A stretch of DNA of 64,000 nucleotides from Hanleya hanleyi. Its lineage: Eukaryota > Mollusca > Polyplacophora > Lepidopleurida > Hanleyidae. The stretch lies in assembly GCA_036873755.1 (NCBI GenBank), contig JAVTVY010017374.1, positions 1-64,000 on the forward strand, in the 5' to 3' direction. This document shows positions 45,421 through 57,812 of this stretch, piece by piece; within the stretch, counting starts at the first letter, position 1, and the number at the start of each line of letters is the position of its first letter. Position numbers and translations under genes: made by a program. The notes under the pieces are model-generated. The model was not told the origin of the DNA, searched no databases, and saw only the letters and a program-made list of their open reading frames with translations.

Positions 45421-46616
45421 AAAACGATTTTTATTTAAATTATGCCATTTTTTCCAACCGAGTAAGAAGCCGTTAATGATAAATTCTGTGGCTTGTAAGG
45501 CCGCCGCCATTACGGCAAGTTTAGTGACGTCACTGGGCCACAGAACACTGCAGTGAACTGGGAGGACACGCACAGTTTGCCTTGCACTGGAATAATCGCA
45601 GCCCGATAGGCCAGCAGGTGTGGCTATATATTCTCGTATTCTGTACCCTGGAAATACCGGCTGATGTTTGTACAATTACAATGATCTTATCCTTGTTGTT
45701 GAGAAATCGGGTTTGATCTGTCGGTCGGTCTAGACTAAGTGTCAAAAAAAAAACACAGCATCGAGTTGACTGATAAAATATGCTTTCGTTATAGGCCAAT
45801 ACTTTTCAGCTGATGGCTACGCCAACATGCGTCAACATAATTCGGCAGTAACTCACTGAGATTGTTTAGTGTAACCGAGAATGGGAATAATTCTGATTTC
45901 TGTGTTACCAATTCAAAGAATCGAGCGTCAACAAAGACCGGCACTCAGCCAGAAAACGTAACTAAATCTGCCCCTGCTGGAGGGCCGTTTTTCCGGGAAA
46001 AGATTATCCGGAGATTTTTCTCACCGTTGAACTGTTACCGAAAGAAACTGTCCAGCATGACACGGCCGTTAAATACCCACCCAAATATCTAGCGTGCGAG
46101 AAAATTTACCTGAGAAAGTTTATGGAATAAATCCTTGTCAGCTAATGTCAGCACTTGCACATGTGCTCGTCTGATCGTTTCCTAACAGGACATCTCACAG
46201 CAGAGCCGATTGAACGAAATCCGCTACCCGGCCGGCTTCTACGGTACATGCATCCTCGACCGATTTCTACGGTAGATCGTCTTCAATGGGCTCGAACACG
46301 CCTGACACTCAGTTGTATCCCTCGACACTGGTCCCAAGCAGCGTAGATGAAAGCATGGGTTGGCCATTGTCATCAGTCAGGTTGAAACTCCCGGAAATGC
46401 AAGGCGTCGGACATTTGGAAAAAGTTGAAAATCACTTGCTGCCATGTTTGCTCTCTAACGTCATGAGCTAGTTGTCACGTGAATATCACTCGGCCGCTCA
46501 TTGGTTAAACCATAAAGATGGTGGCTTCCTTCATTCAACACATCTGGTCATTTTTCCAATGTTTGAGAGTATTTTTCTTCGTTAGAAAGAATCTCAAAAA
46601 TAGGAAGAAAATTTTT
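45421..46616. other. Unassigned, moderately GC-rich interval
   Basis: Contains GTGACGTCACT (about 45522) and several CpG-rich patches. Frames such as 46155-46346 have no recognised domain. Confidence 0.4.
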
Positions 46617-46702
46617 TTTGGGCACTGTTTGGATTGATCTTTCAGTCGCAGTTTACGTTTGCCAAATGTTGTCTATTCCTTTAAGATTTTGTCTGAAAAT
46701 AA
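46617..46702 (+). repeat. Inverted partner of 45332-45420
   Basis: See the partner: GTTTACGTTTGCC and TTGTCTATTCCTTTAAGA are shared. The 1.2 kb between the two has no clear inverted pairing beyond weak GCC-rich patches near 45500 and 46495. Confidence 0.55.
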
Positions 46703-47023
46703 CGGATTTCAATTTAGCATCTGTGCAACTGTGCTTTAATTTAATAATTGATTCTGGGTTTTTTTTCAAATGCCAATTTTTTATCAAACTAAATTATTTA
46801 AATTTGCTCAAACTTAAAAATAGCTAAATGGCAAATAAATTGGCTTTGAATTAAAAGATGACAATAACAGTGTTAACACAATTTTCAGTGTTATATTTAA
46901 ACTTTATATTATAATGTATTATTGTTATTTTATTATTATAATTTACCGGTTTATAAACTTACCATCGAATCACCGCATGAGCCTCGTCGGCGACAATAGC
47001 CGCCGTGGTTTTCCCGTGTTTAA

Positions 47024-47602
47024 CCCTACCTGGCCTGGGCGATTTGGGGTGTGTCGCAGCCTGGGGGGGGGCGGAAAGTGCCCCCCTATATATTTTCTCT
47101 ACCACTAAGGCTAGAGCGCTGAAACTTACCACACAGTATCTTGGGTTCAAGCTCTACCGGAAAATGTAAAAAAATCCAAGATGGCCGCCATGATGACGTC
47201 ACAGTGAGGTCATCTTCTCGGAAGCCATTTTTCGGCCTTTTTGGGGTCGATTTTTCGAAATTTTCATTTTTCAGATTTTTCTCTCGAAAAAAATCTTATA
47301 AAATAGAGAATAATTAGTTTTGCATAAATAATATACTTTCAAGGACTTTTAGGCAAGGAAAATGTGAAGAAATGGACCGAAAAGATGAAAAACACGACTT
47401 TCGCGGATACCACATGGCCGCCATTTTGAATTTACCCATGATCCTCCACCCGGGGGTATATGAAAATAGACTCAAAATGACCCCAATAAGATAAGCTTAA
47501 AAGTCACCAAATTTCAGCCTCCTCGGTTTTGTCGTTTCGGAACAGCAGAGTAAAGTTCACTAGGGGGGGCACTTTCCGCCCCCCCCCCCAGGCCAGGTAG
47601 GG
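47024..47602 (+). mobile_element. Full-length TTAA-flanked MITE (579 bp), piggyBac-like
   Basis: Seen: TTAA at 47020-47023 and 47603-47606; terminal inverted repeats CCCTACCTGGCCTGGG and its complement, followed by a second inverted block GGCGGAAAGTGCCCCCCTA. The centre carries AAGATGGCCGCCATGATGAC then GTCACAGTGAGGTCATC, and a CACATGGCCGCCATTTTG further on. TTAA target duplication with CCCTA ends is characteristic of piggyBac elements; no transposase is encoded, so it is non-autonomous. This is the best copy of a family with about eight representatives in the window. Confidence 0.9.
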
Positions 47603-47606
47603 TTAA

Positions 47607-47770
47607 TTAGCAAATCACGGTTCTCTTCCTGGTCTAACAGTAATTCGAGGCTTGGGAATGAATAATGTCCCACCTGTCGTTTTTCTCTAGGGGCTTTTTA
47701 CCGGGGCTCGGAGTACATTTACTTGCTCGCTCTTGATGGAAGTTAACGGACAGATCACAAATACCAGTCC
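47607..47770. other. Short unassigned interval
   Basis: Nothing supported. Confidence 0.5.
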
Positions 47771-47990
47771 GATTTTTTTAAACAGCCCCTTGTAACATAA
47801 AGATTGGCCGCTGTTCGTTTTCGTCGATATACAACGCCTATGTTGATTGGCTCGCCGAAGTTACGCTGAGCTTTTCGGAAATCATCGGCCTCATTCGGTA
47901 ATCTCAACAAGTTCGCTTCATTTAGTAACGGAGGCTGTTGATTGGGCGAGAGCCATGCGCAGAAAAGCTGCGCGCCGCAATTAGCCCCAC
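47771..47990 (+). promoter_or_regulatory. Promoter-like patch with three inverted CCAAT boxes
   Basis: Seen: GATTGG at 47802, 47845 and 47940, the last followed by GCCATGCGCAG (NRF-1-like half site), all within a CpG-richer patch. Clustered CCAAT boxes are typical of TATA-less promoters. No downstream coding exon was recognised: the frame 47938-48165 has no known domain. An active promoter cannot be claimed from sequence. Confidence 0.25.
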
Positions 47991-48369
47991 TTTGACATCA
48001 GAGCGTATATATGACAATAGGGAATATACAATCTGTTGCCATGAGAACGAATTTCGGAAACTCACCGGAAACCTATTGGAAATTGTAGCGACACGGTTTC
48101 CAAACCAGTTTTCAATAAGTTTCCTGAAATGGAAATTGCGTTTTCACGCAGTGTTGGTGCAGTAATATGCCGCCACTTCTGCTCAGGAATCATGTTTAAT
48201 ATGTGCTAAAATTGCAAACATGCTGTAATAATAAGTTCTTCAGCATCATTCAGTAAATACATCAAATTTATTTGATTAGTTTTGTGGTATAATTTACTAG
48301 ACCCTTTGAACGTGGAGGGTAATTTGAAACAGGAACAGATGTTACTTGCCTATAGGGAAACTCGGATTA

Positions 48370-48595
48370 TTCAATTCAGATCAGCGATACGGATTTGATA
48401 TTTTTGGAACATCATGATGTCTTGCTGGCATCACTGAAAGACTAGTTTTATGTATACTATGATTTACCCTTTTAATTTGGTGCTAGTGTTATTATGTGAA
48501 TCAGGTCTTTGGATTATGGATGCGGAAATTCTTTTAATGGGCGACGGCTGAATATTGAATGACGAATAGACGCTTGTATTTTAATTATATATTTG
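48370..48595 (+). mobile_element. LINE family A 3' terminus
   Basis: Seen: GATCAGCGATACGGATTTGA, TTTTTGGAACATCATGATGT, CTTTGGATTATGGATGCGGA and the end GAATGACGAATAGACGCTTG. Only the last 220 bp are present. Confidence 0.75.
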
Positions 48596-49108
48596 GCCAG
48601 TTAAGTGCAGGTTCCTGTATTTTACGGTAATAATGACTCCTACACAGTAGATAGGTCAATTGGCTACACAAATCTCAGACGGTGAAACAGCGGAGAATCG
48701 TATGGAAATCTGACCATCTAAATCTACTGAGACCGTCAGGTTAATCAATTCACCGACACAACACGTGTATGCCAGCTCTATATGAAAACGGAAGTTCAAT
48801 ACTCTATTTTCTGTGGGTTACGATTCCATGTTCTACTACACGTGGCAGATACTAATTCTATTAACAGTGGAAACACGATATGCATATTAATAATTTTTAT
48901 AATGATGGTTTGGGCTTCCCTACAATTGACAGATCCATAGAAGCATATCTACTGCATTACAGTTATTCTTTATCTAGCTATTCTCCGTGTATCTACAAAG
49001 AATTTCCTGTTTTAATGAGCTGATCACCAATATAAAATCCTGGATACGTCGATGAGAATTTATAACGGGATTTCTCTAGAAGAGCAACAATTGCTACTTT
49101 CGCGACGA
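48596..49108. other. Unassigned flank left of the satellite
   Basis: AT-rich with no supported feature. The satellite starts abruptly after GCGACGACTGTTTGGAAAC. Confidence 0.5.
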
Positions 49109-50752
49109 CTGTTTGGAAACTGAGTCAGATTCCAGTGCTGTATTAATGTTTGGAGACAGATTCATGTCACCTGAGTCAGATTCCAGTGCTGTATGAATGT
49201 TTGGATACAGATTCATGTCACCTGAGTCAGATTCCAGTGCTGTATGAATGTTTGGAGACAGATTCATGTCACCTAAGTCAGATTCCAGTGCTGTATGAAT
49301 GTTTGGAGACAGATTCATGTCACCTGATTCAGATTCCAGTGCTGTATTAATGTTTGGATACAGATTCATGTCACCTGAGTCAGATTCCAGTGCTGTATGA
49401 ATGTTTGGATACAGATTCATGTCACCTGAGTCAGATTCCGGTGCTGTATCAATGTTTGGATACAGATTCATGTCACCTGAGTCAGATTCCAGTGCTGTAT
49501 GAATGTTTGGAGACAGATTCATGTCACCTGAGTCAGATTCCAGTGCTGTATGAATGTTTGGAGACAGATTCATGTCACCTGAGTCAGATTCCAGTGCTGT
49601 ATTATTGTTTGGAGACAGATTCATGTCACCTGAGTCAGATTCCAGTGCTGTATGAATGTTTGGATACAGATTCATGTCACCTGAGTCAGATTCCAGTGCT
49701 GTATGAATGTTTGGATACAGATTCATGTCACCTGAGTCAGATTCCAGTGCTGTATTAATGTTTGGATACAGATTCATGTCACCTGAGTCAGATTCCAGTG
49801 CTGTATGAATGTTTGGAGACAGATTCATGTCACCTGAGTCAGATTCCAGTGCTGTATGAATGTTTGGAGACAGATTCATGTCACCTGAGTCAGACTCCAG
49901 TCCTGTATGAATGTTTGGAGACAGATTCCTGTCACCTGAGTCAGACTCCAGTGCTGTATTAATGTTTGGATACAGATTCATGTCACCTGAGTCAGATTCC
50001 AGTGCTGTATGAATGTTTGGATACAGATTCATGTCACCTGAGTCAGATTCCAGTGCTGGATGAATGTTTGGAGACAGATTCATGTCACCTGAGTCAGATT
50101 CCAGTGCTGTATGAATGTTGGGATACAGATTCATGTCACCTGAGTCAGATTCCAGTGCTGTATGATTGTTTGGATACAGATTCATGTCACCTGAGTCAGA
50201 TTCCAGTGTTGTATGAATGTTTGGATACAGATTCATGTCACCTGAGTCAGATTCCAGTGCTGTATGAATGTCTGGAGACAGATTCATGTCACCTGAGTCA
50301 GATTCCAGTGCTGTATGAACGTTTGGATACAGATTCATGTCACCTGGGTCAGATTCCAGTGCTGTATGAATGTTTGGATACAGATTCATGTCACCTGAGT
50401 CAGATTCCAGTGCTGTATATATGTTTGGAGACAGATTCATGTCACCTGAGTCAGATTCCAGTGCTGTATGAATGTTTGGAGACAGATTCATGTCACCTGG
50501 GTCAGATTCCAGTGCTGTATGAATGTTTGGAGACAGATTCATGTCACCTGAGTCAGATTCCAGTGCTGTATTAATGTTTGGCGTCAGATTCATGTCACCT
50601 GAGTCAGATTCCAGTGCTGTATTAATGTTTGGATACAGATTCATGTCACCTGAGTCAGATTCCAGTGCTGTATTAATGTTTGGATACAGACTCATGTCAC
50701 CTGAGTCAAGATTCCAGTGCTGTATGAATGTTTGGATACAGATTCCTGTCAC
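49094..50752 (-). other. Longest satellite ORF (552 codons), doubtful as a gene
   Basis: Seen: about 32 uninterrupted 17-residue repeats (DSGDMNLYPNIHTALES with Y/S, H/N and S/P variants), ending outside the array with VSKQSSRK and a stop. The first Met lies in out-of-phase repeat sequence (MTGICIQTFIQHWNL) before a one-base insertion corrects the frame. The protein would be acidic, with almost no Lys, Arg, Cys or Trp. Against a gene: variants are mostly non-synonymous, there is no independent N-terminus, and other segments of the array give similar frames. A stop-free 51-bp unit produces such ORFs automatically. Confidence 0.2.
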
Positions 50753-52128
50753 CTGATTCAGATTCCAGTGCTGTATTAATGTTTGGATACAGATTCATGT
50801 CACCTGAGTCAGATTCCAGTGCTGTATGAATGTTTGGATACAGATTCATGTCACCTGAGTCAGATTCCATTGCTGTATGAATGTTTGGATACAGATTCAT
50901 GTCACCTGAGTCAGATTCCAGTGCTGTATTAATGTTTGGATACAGGTTCATGTCACCTGAGTCAGATTCCAGTGCTGTATGAATGTTTGGATACAGATTC
51001 ATGTCACCTGATTCAGATTCCAGTGCTGTATGAATGTTTGGAGACAGATTCATATCACCGGAGTCAGATTCCAGTGCTGTATTAATGTTTGGAGACAGAT
51101 TCATGTCACCTGAGTCAGATTCCAGTGCTGTATGAATGTTTGGGTACAGATTCATGTCAACTGAGTCAGATTCCAGTGCTGTATGAATGTTTGGAGACAG
51201 ATTCACGTCACCTGAGTCAGATTCTAGTGCTGTATGAATGTTTGGAGACAGATTCATGTCACCTGGGTCAGATTCCAGTGCTGTATGCTGTATGAGTCAA
51301 TGTTTATTAATGTTTGGCGACAGATTCATGTCACCTGAGTCAGATTCCAGTGCTGTATTAATGTTTGGATACAGACTCATGTCACCTGAGTCAGATTCCA
51401 GTGCTGTATGAATGTTTGGATACAGATTCATGTCACCTGATCAGATTCCAGTGCTGTATGAATGTACAGTGGATATTAGATGTTTGGATTCAGATTCGTG
51501 TCACCTGAGTCAGATTCCAGTGCTGTATGAATGTTTGGATACAGATTCATGTCACCTGAGTCAGATTCCAGTGCTGTATGAATGTTTGGAGACAGATTCA
51601 TGTCACCTGGGTCAGATTCCAGTGCTGTATGAATGTTTGGAGACAGATTCATGTCACCTGAGTCAGATTCCAGTGCTGTATTAATGTTTGGCGTCAAATT
51701 CAAGTCACCTGAGTCAGATTCCAGTGCTGTATTAATGTTTGGATACAGATTCATGTCACCTGAGTCAGATTCCAGTGCTGTATTAATGTTTGGATACAGA
51801 CTCATGTCACCTGAGTCAAGATTCCAGTGCTGTATGAATGTTTGGATACAGATTCCTGTCACCTGATTCAGATTCCAGTGCTGTATTAATGTTTGGATAC
51901 AGATTCATGTCACCTGAGTCAGATTCCAGTGCTGTATGAATGTTTGGATACAGATTCATGTCACCTGAGTCAGATTCCCAGTGCTGTATGAATGTTTGGA
52001 TACAGATTCATGTCACCTGAGTCAGATTCCAGTGCTGTATTAATGTTTGGATACAGACTCATGTCACCTGAGTCAGATTCCAGTGCTGTATGAATGTTTG
52101 GATACAGATTCATGTCACCTGATTCAAA

Positions 52129-55100
52129 TTACAGTGCTGTATTAATGTTTGGATTCAGATTCATGTCACCTGAGTCAGATTCCAGTGCTGTATGAATGTT
52201 TGGATACAGATTCATGTCACCTGAGTCAGATTCCAGTGCTGTATGAATGTTTGGATACAGATTCATGTCACCTGAGTCAGATTCCAGTGCTGTATGAATG
52301 TTTGGATACAGATTCATGTCACCTGAGTCAGATTCCAGTGCTGTATTAATGTTTGGATACAGATTCATGTCACGTGAGTCAGATTCCAGTGCTGTATGAA
52401 TGTTTGGAGACAGATTCATGTCACCTGAGTCAGATTCCAGGGCTGTATGAATGTTTGGAGACAGATTCATGTCACCTGAGTCAGACTCCAGTCCTGTATG
52501 AATGTTTGGAGACAGATTCCTGTCACCTGAGTCAGACTCCAGTGCTGTATTAATGTTTGGATACAGATTCATGTCACCTGAGTCAGATTCCAGTGCTGTA
52601 TGAATGTTTGGATACAGATTCATGTCACCTGAGTCAGATTCCAGTGCTGGATGAATGTTTGGAGACAGATTCATGTCACCTGAGTCAGATTCCAGTGCTG
52701 TATGAATGTTGGGATACAGATTCATGTCACCTGAGTCAGATTCCAGTGCTGTATGAATGTTTGGATGCAGATTCATGTCACCTGAGTCAGATTCCAGTGC
52801 TGTATGAATGTTTGGATACAGATTCATGTCACCTGAGTCAGATTCCAGTGCTGTATGAATGTCTGGAGACAGATTCATGTCACCTGAGTCAGATTCCAGT
52901 GCTGTATGAACGTTTGGATACAGATTCATGTCACCTGGGTCAGATTCCAGTGCTGTATGAATGTTTGGATACAGATTCATGTCACCTGAGTCAGATTCCA
53001 GTGCTGTATATATGTTTGGAGACAGATTCATGTCACCTGTGTCAGATTCCAGTGCTGTATGAATGTTTGGAGACAGATTCATGTCACCTGGTTCAGATTC
53101 CAGTGCTGTATGAATGTTTGGAGACAGATTCATGTCACCTGAGTCAGATTCATGTCACCTGAGTCAGATTCCAGTGCTGTATGAATGTTTGGAGACAGAT
53201 TCATGTCACCTGAGTCAGATTCCAGTGCTGTATGAATGTTTGGAGACAGATTCATGTCACCTGAGTCAGACTCCAGTCCTGTATGAATGTTTGGAGACAG
53301 ATTCCTGTCACCTGAGTCAGACTCCAGTGCTGTATTAATGTTTGGATACAGATTCATGTCACCTGAGTCAGATTCCAGTGCTGTATGAATGTTTGGATAC
53401 AGATTCATGTCACCTGAGTCAGATTCCAGTGCTGGATGAATGTTTGGAGACAGATTCATGTCACCTGAGTCAGATTTCAGTGCTGTATGAATGTTGGGAT
53501 ACAGATTCATGTCACCTGAGTCAGATTCCAGTGCTGTATGAATGTTTGGATACAGATTCGTGTCACCTGAGTCAGATTCCAGTGCTGTATGAATGTTTGG
53601 ATACAGATTCATGTCACCTGAGTCAGATTCCAGTGCTGTATGAATGTCTGGAGACAGATTCATGTCACCTGAGTCAGATTCCAGTGCTGTATGAACGTTT
53701 GGATACAGATTCATGTCACCTGGGTCAGATTCCAGTGCTGTATGAATGTTTGGATACAGATTCATGTCAACTGAGTCAGATTCCAGTGCTGTATGAATGT
53801 TTGGAGACAGATTCACGTCACCTGAGTCAGATTCTAGTGCTGTATGAATGTTTGGAGACAGATTCATGTCACCTGGGTCAGATTCCAGTGCTGTATGAAT
53901 GTTTAGAGACAGATTCATGTCACCTGAGTCAGATTCCAGTGCTGTATTAATGTTTGGCGACAGATTCATGTCACCTGAGTCAGATTCCAGTGCTGTATGA
54001 ACGTTTGGATACAGATTCATGTCACCTGGGTCAGATTCCAGTGCTGTATGAATGTTTGGATACAGATTCATGTCACCTGAGTCAGATTCCAGTGCTGTAT
54101 ATATGTTTGGAGACAGATTCATGTGACCTGAGTCAGATTCCAGTGCTGTATGAATGTTTGGAGACAGATTCATGTCACCTGGGTCAGATTCCAGTGCTGT
54201 ATGAATGTTTGGAGACAGATTCATGTCACCTGAGTCAGATTCCAGTGCTGTATTAATGTTTGGCGTCAGATTCATGTCACCTGAGTCAGATTCCAGTGCT
54301 GTATTGATGTTTGGATACAGATTCATGTCACCTGAGTCAGATTCCAGTGCTGTATTAATGTTTGGATACAGACTCATGTCACCTGAGTCAAGATTCCAGT
54401 GCTGTATGAATGTTTGGATACAGATTCCTGTCACCTGATTCAGCTTCCAGTGCTGTATTAATGTTTGGATACAGATTCATGTCACCTGAGTCAGATTCCA
54501 GTGCTGTATGAATGTTTGGATACAGATTCATGTCACCTGAGTCAGATTCCATTGCTGTATGAATGTTTGGATACAGATTCATGTCACCTGAGTCAGATTC
54601 CAGTGTTGTATGAATGTTTGGATACAGACTCATGTCACCTGAGTCAGATTCCAGTGCTGTATGAATGTTTGGATACAGATTCATGTCACCTGATTCAAAT
54701 TACAGTGCTGTATTAATGTTTGGATACAGATTCATCTCACCTGAGTCAGATTCCAGTGCTGTATGAATGTTTGGATACAGATTCATGTCACCTGAGTCAG
54801 ATTCCAGTGCTGTATGAATGTTTGGATACAGATTCATGTCACCTGAGTCAGATTCCAGTGCTGTATGAATGTTTGGATACAGATTCATGTCACCTGAGTC
54901 AGATTCCAGTGCTGTATTAATGTTTGGATACAGATTCATGTCACGTGAGTCAGATTCCAGTGCTGTATGAATGTTTGGAGACAGATTCATGTCACCTGAG
55001 TCAGATTCCAGGGCTGTATGAATGTTTGGAGACAGATTCATGTCACCTGAGTCAGACTCCAGTCCTGTATGAATGTTTGGAGACAGATTCCTGTCACCTG

Positions 55101-55914
55101 AGTCAGACTCCAGTGCTGTATTAATGTTTGGATACAGATTCATGTCACCTGAGTCAGATTCCAGTGCTGTATGAATGTTTGGATACAGATTCATGTCACC
55201 TGAGTCAGATTCCAGTGCTGGATGAATGTTTGGAGACAGATTCATGTCACCTGAGTCAGATTCCAGTGCTGTATGAATGTTGGGATACAGATTCATGTCA
55301 CCTGAGTCAGATTCCAGTGCTGTATGAATGTTTGGATACAGATTCATGTCACCTGAGTCAGATTCCAGTGCTGTATGAATGTTTGGATACAGATTCATGT
55401 CACCTGAGTCAGATTCCAGTGCTGTATGAATGTCTGGAGACAGATTCATGTCACCTGAGTCAGATTCCAGTGCTGTATGAACGTTTGGATACAGATTCAT
55501 GTCACCTGGGTCAGATTCCAGTGCTGTATGAATGTTTGGATACAGATTCATGTCACCTGAGTCAGATTCCAGTGCTGTATATATGTTTGGAGACAGATTC
55601 ATGTCACCTGTGTCAGATTCCAGTGCTGTATGAATGTTTGGAGACAGATTCATGTCACCTGGGTCAGATTCCAGTGCTGTATGAATGTTTGGAGACAGAT
55701 TCATGTCACCTGAGTCAGATTCCAGTGCTGTATTAATGTTTGGCGTCAGATTCATGTCACCTGAGTCAGATTCCAGTGCTGTATTGATGTTTGGATACAG
55801 ATTCATGTCACCTGAGTCAGATTCCAGTGCTGTATTAATGTTTGGATACAGACTCATGTCACCTGAGTCAAGATTCCAGTGCTGTATGAATGTTTGGATA
55901 CAGATTCCTGTCAC
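52129..55914. repeat. Higher-order duplications of 2571 and 1480 bp in the satellite
   Basis: Seen: the variant series at 52149-53100 (including TCACGTGAGTCAG, CCAGGGCTG, CCAGTCCTG, GCTGGATGAATG, GTTGGGATACAG, GAACGTTTGG and TATATATGTTTGG) recurs at 54720-55690 (offset 2571). The series at 54360-54560 recurs at 55840-56040 (offset 1480). Confidence 0.88.
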
Positions 55915-56689
55915 CTGATTCAGCTTCCAGTGCTGTATTAATGTTTGGATACAGATTCATGTCACCTGAGTCAGATTCCAGTGCTGTATGAATGTTTGGA
56001 TACAGATTCATGTCACCTGAGTCAGATTCCATTGCTGTATGAATGTTTGGATACAGATTCATGTCACCTGAGTCAGATTCCAGTGCTGTATGAATGTTTG
56101 GATACAGGTTCATGTCACCTGAGTCAGATTCCAGTGCTGTATGAATGTTTGGATACAGATTCATGTCACCTGATTCAGATTCCAGTGCTGTATGAATGTT
56201 TGGAGACAGATTCCAATGCTGTATTAATGTTTGGCGACATATTCATGTCACCTGAGTCAGATTCCAGTGCTGTATTAATGTTTGGATACAGACTCATGTC
56301 ACCTGAGTCAGATTCCAGTGTTGTGTGAATGTTTGGATACAGATTCGTGTCACCTCTGTCAGATTCCAGTGCTGTATGAATGTTTGGATACAGATTCATG
56401 TCACCTGAGTCAGATTCCAGTGCTGTATGAATGTCTGGAGACAGATTCATGTCACCTGAGTCAGATTCCAGTGCTGTATGAATGTTTGGATACAGATTCA
56501 TGTCACCTGAGTCAGATTCCAGTGCTGTATGAATGTTTGGATACAGATTCATGTCACCTGAGTCAGATTCCAGTGCTGTATGAATGTTTGGAGACAGATT
56601 CATGTCACCTGGGTCAGATTCCAGTGCTGTATGAATGTTTGGAGACAGATTTATGTCACCTGAGTCAGATTCCAGTGCTGTATTAATGT

Positions 56690-57812
56690 TTGGATACAGG
56701 TTCATGTCACCTGAGTCAGATTCCAGTGCTGTATGAATGTTTGGATACAGGTTCATGTCACCTGAGTCAGATTCCAGTGCTGTATGAATGTTTGGATACA
56801 GATTCATGTCACCTGATTCAGATTCCAGTGCTGTATGAATGTTTGGAGACAGGTTCATATCACCGGAGTCAGATTCCAGTGCTGTATTAATGTTTGGAGA
56901 CAGATTCATGTCACCTGAGTCAGATTCCAGTGCTGTATGAATGTTTGGATACAGATTCATGTCACCTGAGTCAGATTCCAGTGCTGTATGAATGTTTGGA
57001 GACAGATTCATATCACCGGAGTCAGATTCCAGTGCTGTATGAATGTTTGGATACAGATTCATGTCACCTGAGTCAGATTCCAGTGCTGTATGAATGTTTG
57101 GATACAGATTCATGTCACCTGAGTCAGATTCCAGTGCTGTATGAATGTTTGGAGACAGATTCATGTCACCTGGGTCAGATTCCAGTGCTGTATGAATGTT
57201 TGGAGACAGATTTATGTCACCTGAGTCAGATTCCAGTGCTGTATTAATGTTTGGATACAGGTTCATGTCACCTGAGTCAGATTCCAGTGCTGTATGAATG
57301 TTTGGATACAGGTTCATGTCACCTGAGTCAGATTCCAGTGCTGTATGAATGTTTGGATACAGATTCATGTCACCTGATTCAGATTCCAGTGCTGTATGAA
57401 TGTTTGGAGACAGGTTCATATCACCGGAGTCAGATTCCAGTGCTGTATTAATGTTTGGAGACAGATTCATGTCACCTGAGTCAGATTCCAGTGCTGTATG
57501 AATGTTTGGATACAGATTCATGTCACCTGAGTCAGATTCCAGTGCTGTATGAATGTTTGGAGACAGATTCATATCACCGGAGTCAGATTCCAGTGCTGTA
57601 TTAATGTTTGGAGACAGATTCATGTCACCTGAGTCAGATTCCAGTGCTGTATGAATGTTTGGGTACAGATTCATGTCAACTGAGTCAGATTCAGTGCTGT
57701 ATGAATGTTTGGAGACAGATTCATGTCACCTGAGTCAGATTCCAGTGCTGTATGAATGTTTGGAGACAGATTCATGTCACCTGAGTCAGATTCCAGTGCT
57801 GTATGAATGTTT
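56690..57812. repeat. Eleven-unit (561-bp) higher-order tandem duplication in the satellite
   Basis: Seen: the variant pattern from about 56690 (GATACAGGTTCATGTCACCT, a second copy, then ATTCAGATTCC and GACAGGTTCATATCACCGGA) repeats from 57251, an offset of exactly 561 = 11 x 51 bp. Confidence 0.85.

Noticed and set aside
45295..45675. 126-codon minus-strand ORF as a gene
   Set aside because: It overlaps one arm of an inverted repeat pair and has no recognised domain.
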